Assembly: GCA_947247005.1 (NCBI GenBank)
Contig: OX365946.1
Coordinates: forward strand, 47,456,734 to 47,520,733
DNA from: Spisula solida
Taxonomy: Eukaryota; Mollusca; Bivalvia; Venerida; Mactridae
Direction of reading: 5' to 3'
Length of the DNA stretch: 64,000 nucleotides
Below the pieces are notes generated by a model, which searched no databases, had not been told where the DNA came from, and saw only the letters and a program-made list of their open reading frames with translations. How positions within the stretch are numbered: position 1 is the stretch's first letter; each line of letters opens with the position of its first letter. A program made the position numbers and the translations under genes. Below, piece by piece: positions 12,101-24,100 of this stretch.

Positions 12101-15100
12101 AAAAGGTATCCAATGGCGTTTGTATTTACATGTCATTGTACTTATGGTGTTAGTTAGTCATAAAATAGTTGTTCATTGTTATTTGTTTGGTTTTCTTAAA
12201 GATTCTGTGTAAATACACATCTTCTACATGTTATTAGCTATAATGCCGGTACATTAAGTACTAAAACACACTATTTATCAATTGTTGGGACTGACAATGT
12301 CCGAAAATTGATAAAGCAGGTTCTGTTAAAGTTAGGGTTCATCTAATAGTAGAGTAGACAGTAGAGTTCTGCCGGGACCGACAAACCATGCCAGTAAAGA
12401 CAGATTGCCATTAAAAACAGGTTCCGGATAAACCAGGTTATACTGTATGTTTATATGTTTTTTGTATAGATGATGTACTATGTACAAATCTGAATAACTG
12501 TCAGTTCTGCTCTGCTCTGCTCTGCTCTGTTCTGTTCTGTTCTGTTCTGTTCTGTTCTGTTATGTTCAGTATGCTACCCAACAAATTCAGAGGATTCCAC
12601 CTAGAGCTGTCATAAATTCTGTCAAGGTATCAAATGTATATGAGCCAATCTCTAGGAAAACATGCCGTTTCGACAACAATTGATTTTGAGATTTTTCATA
12701 CTCAACAATCAAAATGAAGCAAAATGCAAAAGAAGTTGTGTTAATATCTTGATTTTTAAGGAAGATACAGCTGTTTTTGTAGAGGCCCTGTTCAGAGTCT
12801 TTTGAAGTCACTTTAACAAGTATTTAATAAATACAGTATTTGATCATTTCTCGACATAAACTGTTCAAAATAGTATCTTGTTTTAGAATTGTTTTAATTT
12901 TTAATATATATATTAAAATTGTAAATGTTCGCATTTAGAGAAAGTCTGCAACTGTCTCCTTGTTTCTTAATCAGAGTACCTTATTTGAAATTGGTCACCA
13001 TAGTAACCAAGAAAGTTATTTCAACATAATTCATGAGAATTTAAAGCTAAGATATACAGTAAAACCTTGTTATCTCGAGAACCCATCATGTCAAGACAAA
13101 TGCTCTAGTTAAGCCAGGTGCTTGAAATATCCGAAGTCAATGATGAATTGTGTTATGACTAAGTGTAACTGTGTTTATAATGAAAATGTGTTTGATTCAT
13201 ACATGTATATTTGGTTGTAACTACGAATATTGTCATTATTTTTCAAGTCTATACGCAATTTGAATCTTGTGGACATTTGCCGAATTCAACAAATTGCATA
13301 TTAAAGTCGTAATGAATACTTTTACAGTTAATATCAAACTCTATTTAACGGTTGTAATTAAAGTTTGCATTGGCAAAATGATAATATTAACCTAAGCCGA
13401 TAGATCCTACATGTGTGAACAAACACATACGCACAAAAATAATTTCAAACTTCCAACCCACTTCTTCAAATCGATCAGATAAACTATAATATCCGGATGC
13501 AAAGTCAATCCAGTTTCCAGCACAGGGATACGGCTCATTGAGGTAAAAAACATGCACTGTATTATCTATGATAATTTATTTAGAGAATGATGTTTAGCCG
13601 AATGAGTTATATCCCTGTGTTTTCCAGTTAAAACGCGCGCGACAATTGGGGACATTAAAGCATGTAGGTCTTTTGACTGACTTCAAACGAGCCGCACATC
13701 AAAGAAATTGCTGGTACAGTTAGGGGTAGTGTTACACCAGAGTTCCATACCTCGGTATGAATTTGTCAATCAGCGCATAGTGTTGATTTATTAGACATTT
13801 AATTTTCTACTTTACGAAGACGACGATTTTTTTATTCTTCGGGGTTGTTTGATAAGAATTGGATTTAATAGCAGACTTGATTTACTTCACTTAATATTCG
13901 GTATGGACATGTGAAATTGTACTGTACGTAAGCCTACATTCGCAGGTTTTCATGAAACACGGAACAGGAAAAGTTTTTGACTTGATTTTTACTTGCAGTT
14001 TTATAACGAACAGTGCCTAAATACTTAAGACTCTACATGTACCTTGGTTTATCTTATGACAATTAAAAGTCTGTGCGAGTCAGTACGTTTGAAGCAACGA
14101 TGGTGCGTTAAATAATTCTAGTTCTCGTATGTGTTAAAGTTCCCAATTGTTGCATATTGAACTTGTTCTGAAATGTGTGTGTTGTTTTAATCACGCTCAT
14201 TAATTAAATATCTTCTACTTCGTGTTTAATGTATCAAATCGACAAATACTGAAATCAATGCAGGTGTTAGGGATTACGCTACTGTCATAAAATGTGATTA
14301 TCACGATGTGTGAAAAATACGGACCGTAACAAAATTAAGTCTGACATTTTTCGGAGGTGTGAAAGTTTGCTCGGATAATCGCCTCGAGATAAAGTAACTA
14401 ATCATCGTTGAAAATTGTTGAATAGATTAACACCTGGGCTCAAATTAGACCGGATGCTCGTAATAACTTTACTCAAATAAGAGGGATAAATTAATGTACA
14501 ATATAGAGCTTTGCTGGGACTTTGAAATTTGCTTGAATTAGGCCGGATGCTCGAATAATCGCTGCTCGTATTACCGAGGTTTTACTGTAGTACTATTTGG
14601 ATAAATAGATAATTACATAATTTCAAAATAGCAGGTTTTCCTGGAGACTGGCTCATATACATTTAAAGCATTTGCTTTTTTCTTTTTTGTATGCTTAACA
14701 AGTAAGAATTGCAAGCAATACAGAAGTCCCCTACCGGTTTGAAGCCATTTTCAATGTTTCTGTTGCCATAGCAAACACAATTTTTGTCACAATCAAAATA
14801 TTTTTGGACGTGCATAATCCCCTTATTGACCCCTATCTACATATTAAGTTTCATAAACCTAGCTTGAAAACTGTTTGAGTTATGGCAAAATTCAGATTTG
14901 GGCATATTTTCACTCTTTCTGTCGCCATAGCAACCACAATTTTTGTCACAATCAAAATATTTTAGGACGTGCATAATCCCCTTATTGACCCCTATCTACA
15001 TATTAAGTTTCATAAACCTAGCTTGAAAACTGTTTGAGTTATGGCAGGATTCAGATTGTTTGACGGACAGACTGACTGACGGACTGACTGACTGACGGAC

Positions 15101-18100
15101 AGACGGAGGGCAAACCTATAGTCCCCTCAGGTCAAAAACCGGTAGGGGACTAATAAAGGAATAAAACTGCAGTTGTATTGATTTGGCTGTATTATAGTCC
15201 GGAGAATTTGACACGACTCTCGAACTTTCTTTAGCGTAATTTCACAGCTAATATTATAATGTCTTACTATATTTATAACCCCGGTTGTATATTTTCATAA
15301 GTGGGAGGTATCAGGAAGGCGCTCGATAAGTCATACCAACAAAAATCTAAAGGACCGATATGGCACGTTTTGCTCGCGGAAATTTATATATTCAACACAA
15401 TAACCTTGTAATATATTCATTCATGTCAAATTCTCTGAGCTATATCTGTCATTGCTTGTGTTATACTGCCAACCTAATAGCCATGTGAAATATGGCATTA
15501 CATAATCAACCTGCCCACCTAATAGCCACGTGAAATATGGTATTACATAATCAACCTGCCCACCTAATAGTCACGTGAAATAAAGTATTACACAAGCAAC
15601 TCTAGGCCAACACACTGCAGTGAAGTTCTGTATATACACTGCCCACCAAAAATAAGTATACAGATGTTATTTGCCCACTTACTTGCCTGTATTGATAATA
15701 TTTGCAGAACAGTAAAGCAACAATATATTTGAAGAAACTGAATATTTTTATTTATTAAATGGAAAGGCCATACATTAATTGGTACCCTATGTGCAAAATC
15801 TAAAGTTTTTTTGTCCCTCTTGAGTGGTAACTTTGTCACAAAAAGATGGTAAATTCTGTCTTTTTGATCACATGGTTATTTTAGTTCCAAACATCTTCAT
15901 TTTTATTTCTATTTCCATTTTGACCCATTTAGTAACTGTAGTTTCAGAAACTAGTATAATTATGACCGTCTGATAAACAGATATTGAATAATTTAACCAA
16001 GTTTAATTTTGCAAAAATTATTTACTGTATACTTATTTTTGGTGGGCACTGTAAAGTATCACAACGCTTTGAGATGTGGAAAATTTGTGGAAATTTTGTG
16101 TACTATAATATAGCTTGTTAACATCATGACTGCATTTTTTTTTTAATTTTGTGATATTTTTTCTGTTATGATTGCTTGTAGGAGAACTATCCTAGTTAGG
16201 AACGGTTGATAATGGAACACAGGGAAAACACATAGTTAGAAATAAACCCACAAAATTACAAAACAAATGCAGGAAGGTGATGAAATCAAACAATAATTAT
16301 CTGATGATAGACTAGTTAAGAAATGTTACAATATGTTATATCATCTGTCAGAGCATGGTAAAAGAAATTGGGTCAAAAACTTGTTGTTGTCAAATGGTAT
16401 GGAGTATGTGTGGGAAAACCAGTATGTAGTTTATGAAAATGTATTTGTTAAACAATTTGTTACTAGATTGACTGATCAGTATTTACAGGAATGGACCACA
16501 ACTATTCACGATTGTGCTAAACTGTATTCATATCAAATGTACAAAAGTTCTATTGTTCATGAAACATATCTAGATATTTTAAATGTACGTAAATTTCGAA
16601 GTGCTTTAGCTTGTTTACGTACTTCATCACATGATCTTCGTATTGAAAGAGGACGTTACGAAAATACCCCAAGACATGAACGTATATGTAAACTATGCGG
16701 TTCCGGGGTGGAAAATGAAATGCATTTCGTATTACTTTGTCCAAGCCTATCACAATTAAGATCTCAATATATTCCACCAAAGTATTAAAACAGAGTGTGT
16801 ATGCAATCATTCAATATATTAATGAGCAACAGAAATGAGCGTATTATAAAAAACCTTGCTATGTATGTTTACTACGGTTTTATTGAAAGGAAACGCATGT
16901 TGGCGTCTGCTGTTTGAAATTGGATATTTTTGTCGCGCTCATGTGCTGTAATATAAATCAAAATGTAAGTGTATTTCAAATGTGCTGAATTATGTTTTCA
17001 ATTGTATGTGATATATATGTGTGTATGCATGTAATTGTGTTTACATTTATGCTTGTATTACATATCTATAGATGTATGAATATGTAAAATAATATATGTT
17101 GATTCTGGGCCGGTGGCCGCCATGTCAAATAAAATATTGTCATTGTCATTGATTGGCTATCCTTATTCTCCAATTGAATAAGATCAATATTGAATACCAC
17201 TCCTGGTCATTAGGCTACTTAAGAAAACCTGCCTTCCAGTCTCCTCGGGGAGACTATTTCTTTCCTGGTTGGTGTGCAGCCAACATCTAGACACGGCGCC
17301 CAGAAATATTAAAGATGTACAGACACCGCCCTCACAGGTACCAATTTACACCTTGGTTGAGTCTAGCATTGTGATTAATTCTTACTCAAGAGAAACTAAG
17401 TGGTGGTACAGACGGGATTGAACCTGACACCTCTCCATCCGAAAGCGTGCACCCTACCTCTACGGCCAAAGCTCCCCAATATTTTTATGCAGATTGAGTC
17501 AAAATTAAGAGCATCTTTACCATCTCTTTGTGATCAACTCTTAGGATGGATTGTTGATTTCTTCAACGGAATGTGTTAGCTACAGTACATTAGATTTATT
17601 AGAGATGATCATTTTGACCACCTTTCTTAAGATTAGACCAAATTTGTGACCTATAGTGTCTACACAAGGTAAGTTATTTATTTGACCTAGTGAGGTAGTG
17701 TTTGATCCCAGATGAAAAAGTTTATAAAGATTAGGCCAAAATTGTGACCTCTAGTGTGAACACAAGGTTTTTCTATTATTTGACCTAGTCACCTAGTTTT
17801 CGACCCCAAAAGACCTAATATTGAATAATAATTTGACCCAAATTTTTTTGAGATTATTATTGTGACCAAGTAGAGAATAGGCCAAAATTGTGACATCTAG
17901 TGATTGGCTATCTTTTAATTTAACCTAGTGACATATTTTTACTTGCTGAGTTCATTCATTTTTACTTAAAGATGACACAATATCCAACTTGACCTGGATT
18001 TTGTTCAAATGGCAATTTTTACCAAGTTTCAAAAAGATAGCCAATATTGTGATATTTTCAAGCTGTAGATAAACTGTAGTGCATTTTGGCTTTTTTTGGA

Positions 18101-21100
18101 ACCCATATTTGTCATAAATGACCTTGCTTGAATATGGCAATATGATGTGATCCAGGCCTTATAGTCTAGCTGCAGTTACGCTTCTGAGCACAGATATATT
18201 TCTTTAGCACTCACCTTCTAAAACTATTTCAGCCTTCCCTAGAGGTATTGTATAATCACCAACTGGAACTTCCTCTATAGCAGATCTATATAAGATTTTT
18301 GGTTCAAAAAATATACAAGGGTCCTCTTCCCTAATACAGCTAAGTAGAAGCCCCTTTGCTTGGATAGGTCCTCGAGGCATCACAACCTGCAAATAATCAA
18401 GTTTACTAATCAACATGTTTACCTGCATTGTCATGCAAGGACAAATATAAGCTAATTACTGCTATCAGGTGCCCAGCTCAGTACATGAAAGAAGAACAAG
18501 GTGCTTAACACCATGATCATTACAAGAATTGATATATTCCATGGTTTGTACCTTCCACCTCCCACTTTCCAGAAGATGTTTCCACAGACCAAAGCAGCGA
18601 ACTGTTAGGCTGTTAGCATAGGTCAGAAATGACAAAACAATATATTTAGTAGAACCCAAAGAATTAAATATACAACTAAGAAATAAAACTCACAAACCTT
18701 TATTCCAGCAATGTGTGAAAAGAAAGCTTCCGGGCTCTGTGAATGATATAATGCCCCATGTCCGACAGCTCCACAAGGCGTTCTGATGGTCAATCCACCA
18801 CAATCAAACAAATTACCCGTCCTATATCTAAACTTAGCTGCTTCATTTGTTATTTGATCAAATGCAGGAAATATATAGTCAGCAAATTGTATTTCAGCAA
18901 TGGCTGTTGCCCCTGCTACAGAAAGACCAATTCCAAAAGCTACAATTCCTTGTTCACTAAGTGGACTGTTAAACACACGGTCAGCTCCTGCAATGTTAGA
19001 ATAACAGAAACTGGTCAACAGCATACCTGTCAAGGTACACGCATTGGTGGTCAACAGCATACCTGTCAAGGTACACGCATTGGCGGTCAACAACATACCT
19101 GTCAAGGTACACGCATTAGTGGTCAACAGCGAACCTGTCAAGACACACACATTGGTGGTTAACAGCATACCTGTCAAGACACACACATTGGTGGTTAACA
19201 GCATACCTGTCAAGACACACACACATTGGTGGTTAACAGCGTACCTGTCAAGACACACACACATTGGTGGTTAACAGCGTACCTGTCAAGACACACACAT
19301 TGGTGGTTAACAGCGTACCTGTCTAGACACACACATTGGTGGTTAACAGCATACCTGTCAAGACACACGTAATGGTGGTTAACAGCGTACCTGTCAAGAC
19401 ACACACATTGGTGGTTAACAGCATACCTGTCAAGACACACGTAATGGTGGTTAACAGCGTACCTGTCAAGACACACACATTGGTGGTTAACAGCGTACCT
19501 GTCAAGACACACACATTGGTGGTTAACAGCATACCTGTCAAGACACACACACATTGGTGGTTAACAGCGTACCTGTCAAGACACACACATTGGTGGTTAA
19601 CAGCGTACCTGTCAAGACACACACATTGGTGGTTAACAGCATACCTGTCAAGACAAACGTAATGGTGGTTAACAGCAATGTGTACTTTTAAAGCATTTAA
19701 TGACCTATTTATTAATTTAAGCAATACCAAAGTTGCCCAGAAGTTAACAGAGACAGACAGTATGATAAGGTTCTGTAGAGATTGAGGCAAAATGATTACC
19801 TTTAGAGCGTGTTAACATTGTGGATGACAAACGACAGACATCCAACAATCCATACACCTCATTTTGCACACAAATGAGCACTTAATGAACAGGCAACCTA
19901 TCAAATGACTTGCCAAAGAATAGACTCTGCTAGCAAACAATAACCTGAAATACTGACCGTATTTATCCTTCAGACCAATACTACAACGAAATACACCACC
20001 AAACGCAACATCTTCTCCAAACACCACTGGAAAAAAGGATAATTATAATTAATAAAGAATCATTTTAATTTTCCTGGAAACATACTAGTCTATTCTTCCT
20101 CATCTCTGTTACTTGCAATCTCGAAATACAGTACAACCTTTCTATAGCGCCCCTTTTTAGAGCAACAACCTCTCCTCAACCACACCTTCAAAATGTCTAA
20201 CTTGCATGCAAAAATTTGACCAAAATGCTAACAGAACGAAGGACCTACATGCATGCACATGGTGACTCCAGTATTTATGCCTTTCAAACTTAGTTTGCGA
20301 GGGTATAAAATCTATTCATCAAGATCTTCATGTGAGATTATAAAGTTTTCCATTGAAAATTAGAAAAAAAATTACCAAAGGAATTACGCATTACAAATTG
20401 ATTTGCACCTTAAATTATTTCTACTTGCTTGTAATTAATAACTTTTCTGTTTAAAGGATATTGTGTCAATGCGAAATTATAACTGAGAACCCTTCCTTTA
20501 AGTTTTGTATACTGACCATGCACAGAGAGCCTTATTTGGTCAGACTGTACAAATTATGTGGTAGACATTGTTAGAGCCACAGAACTTAGGCATGGAATTG
20601 CGCATTTAATAAGAAACTAATACATGGTTTCAAAATGAACAAGGCAACCAATGGGCCAATTAGCTATACACTACAGACGACAAAGAGAGTTGAAGCGTTC
20701 GAGAAATTCTTGTGACATAGCCTAACGTCAAAATGCTCCATACGGTATTAGGTGGTATCATGTGAGAGGTACAATACCAGTCATTATGGTATTATTGTGG
20801 ACAAACATAAAATGGCCGGGCTAAATTTAGCCATAGTAAATAACCAGTATAACTTATTCGTTTTCTTCAGGTGCAAAAGGTAAACAAGAATGTTTATGTT
20901 CTAGTACTATTTATAGCCCGGCCAATTTATCTTTGTCCGATTATACCACACCTAAAGTTATACTTGTATATAAATGTGTAGATAAATGTTTTTCCTATCA
21001 CTGTAATAATTCATGATAGTGTTCTGCTTTAAAACATACCAGCATCACATAAGCAGTCTGGGTACTTTTTGACTGTACCACGTATTAAATAATTTTGAAG

Positions 21101-24100
21101 CCATTATTTACCTGCTGTAGGGTCATTGCCTAGAGCCACATCCATGGCACTGTTAACTGACTGAAACAAGTTCATTCTAGATGTTTCACCTGCAAAATAA
21201 ATTGACAGTTATTTTTAAATTTGTGAAATGTTAGGCTCTTTAAGAGGGAAAAATTCCATCATAAATGAGACAAGAGCAATGTTCACATGCCCATCCCTCG
21301 CCGTGTATGTTTGCTACTAACAGGTGTGACAAATAAAGAAGGAAAAAGAGATTAAGTAAATTATTGTATAACCTCGTTTTATCCCCCCCCCCCGGGGGCG
21401 ATGCATTTTGCGAAAAAATAAATCCAGAGATAGTCAGAACTCGTATAAAGGCCCCCCCCCACGATCCACACTATACGACCTCACAGTAAGGCTTACGTAA
21501 CCTAAACATGGAATGTGTGTAAGTCGAATGACGTCATCCGTGTCAATTTTAATCAATACTGAATTGTTAAGGCAAGTTGAAAAAATCTACCGGTTTTCGC
21601 AGCATGGAGTCACGAGGGTCGCATGCCCATCGGTCTTACACACTGTCTTTTAAACTAAAAGCTAAACAGTTTGCCGTACGATAGAAAGGGGAAAACACCA
21701 GGCAGGATATATTAACAACAGAATTAACTTTTTATACAATGCACAACCATCTCGCCAGTAAGAAACAAACAATTAATTGACATGCGCCTAATCGATAGAT
21801 GTAGCAGATCAAAGACGTAGCCGACGCTTGAAGCCGACGTTTGATCTCCGACATCAAACGCTGGAACTTCCCGTACTTGATGTTGCTATACACCCGCCCA
21901 TCAGACGTCAATCTAGGATGTCGTGATAGGATTTAAATGATTGGAGTAAAAAACACAACAAAGTTAGTAGAATAATGTAAAATACTAAGATTATACAAAA
22001 ACATAATGACAAGTTGTACATATTTATTATTACGGTTAACTTTTCTAGCGTTCGCATACACTTTATTGCCAAATGTTTGCCCATATTATCTAAAATCAAT
22101 GAACATCGTTTGACTTTTGTGAGAAAAATATACACCGACTACTTTTACACATCACTTACATCATGATCGGCACGTTTCAGTTTAATAATTGTACACATTA
22201 TAACAGATATAACATTAACATATAATTTGCGTGTTTTCAAATATTTTCAAACTGTGTTTTTACTGACATAGAGGCACAAAGTGATACAGCTATGTAGTCT
22301 CATTACTGTATGTTTACTGATAATTTTGAAAAAATGATTTGTATGTTTATTGTGATAGAGATGTATGTTTATTGTGATTGAAATGCAGTGATTTGCGTTG
22401 TTTCTTAGGACTCTTCAGTGTATTTCAGTAAATTATTTGGTCAAATACTTTCTAAATATTGTACCTAATCATTTTCAAAACGAAATTTACATTCATGTAT
22501 CGATTGTGAAACCGTAAACAACACACCCAAGATTACTTTTTATTGAGCCGTGTTATGAAACTACCTTGATGTGCCAATTATCCATATCTATGGCTTAGAA
22601 TAATAAGGTCGTAACTACAAAAAGCCATTCTGAGAAAAAGTATTTTTAACTTCGGTCTGGTCAACATGACCAGTACCAAGTTTCACAAAATAGGTTCATA
22701 AGATGCGACTAAAGTAGCTGATTTCGAATGAGCAAGGGTCTTATAAGGTTGCCAGCGATATTTACTTCTCTATTAACCGATACGGGTCAATGCCATCAAA
22801 TGATATTCTCACAGCGTAAACGATTAACTAAATAAATGTTTTGTGTGTAATGTATATGGTATTCCTCCATAATATCTGTCCCCATTACAACCGAATGTCA
22901 TGACTTAATGCTTGATCACACCTGATAATTTCATATACCAAAGGAAAGCTTACATTTCAAAGTTTTATTGAATATTTAGTATGACTATGTTACTTTAAAT
23001 GCAACCAAGGAATTAAGATTCCTGAAAAAAAAATTTTTCTCGATAAATGTCAAAGTGACGTCCATATTGAATTTGTTTTCCATGTTCAATTATATAGCTA
23101 GTAATGTATTGCAGTTTTAAAGTGTTTAGAAACAAAACAAAATAGGGATTGGAAAGTGTCATCCATTTGCGATAACCTAAAACTTACGATAGCTACAGCT
23201 GCTTTGGTTACCAGTTGCTAGGCAACGAAACTTTAACACAAACCATAGTTTCTGGCCTTTTACCAAGTAAACAGGCGGCTGGTTTTAAATTGTTTTCTTT
23301 CTAAATTATTCTTTTAAATCCATCCATTGCTTAAGGTGGTTTAGTGTAGACTCTATGCTTCTACTGGTGAATTTAAAACGATCATTTGAAAAGAATGATA
23401 GTAGAAAAACAGTCCTATAAGCGAAAACGTTATGTTTATGTCAGGTTCTGTCGCTGCCTAGAAGCGGGTAACCATAGTACACGTTTTGGTTCAGAATTGT
23501 AATGCAAAATTGAGCTTTTCATGTACTTCAGTGTAATGTATAATGCAGGTACCGAAGTTTTCTGCTGAAAATGTGCAGTATAAGCACTTGAATTCGTGCG
23601 ATGTAACTGAAAGTTTGGCTCAAATCGCGATAAAAAATTGCAATAAGTCGTACACATTAAATTTTAATAATCGCAATAAACATACATAATCAATGCAGTA
23701 AACATACAGTAGCTGCATCACATAGCCGGTTTGTTTTTCACCTCTATCGCAATAAAAACACAGTTTGAAAATATTTGAAAACATGCAAATTATATGTTAA
23801 TGTTATATCTGTTATAATATGTACACTTATTGAAACAAAACGTGTCCAATCACCATGTATATGATGTTTAAAAGTAGCCGGTGGACATTTTTCTCACAAA
23901 AAGTCAAACGATGTTCAATGATTTTATGTAACATGAGCAAACATTTCGGAATGAAGTGTATGCGAACGCTAGGAAAGTTGTGTATGCGAACGCTAGGAAG
24001 TTAATCGTTATATATAATAAGGCAGTGGCTAGCCGTCCGGCACCGGACGACTAGACAGCGAAATTAGTCGTCCGTCAGTGGACTACTAGCAAACGCTACG

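Noticed and set aside
18623..19264. 213-codon open frame on the minus strand
   Set aside because: It is BCKDHB exon 4 read through its acceptor into the in-frame 36-bp minisatellite. The correct splice site at 18988 and family alignment show that the gene uses only the exon part.
19044..19790. Several 70-155-codon repetitive open frames on both strands
   Set aside because: A 36-bp unit without stop codons is open in several frames at once. There is no splice or start context, and the periodic peptides are artefacts of the minisatellite.
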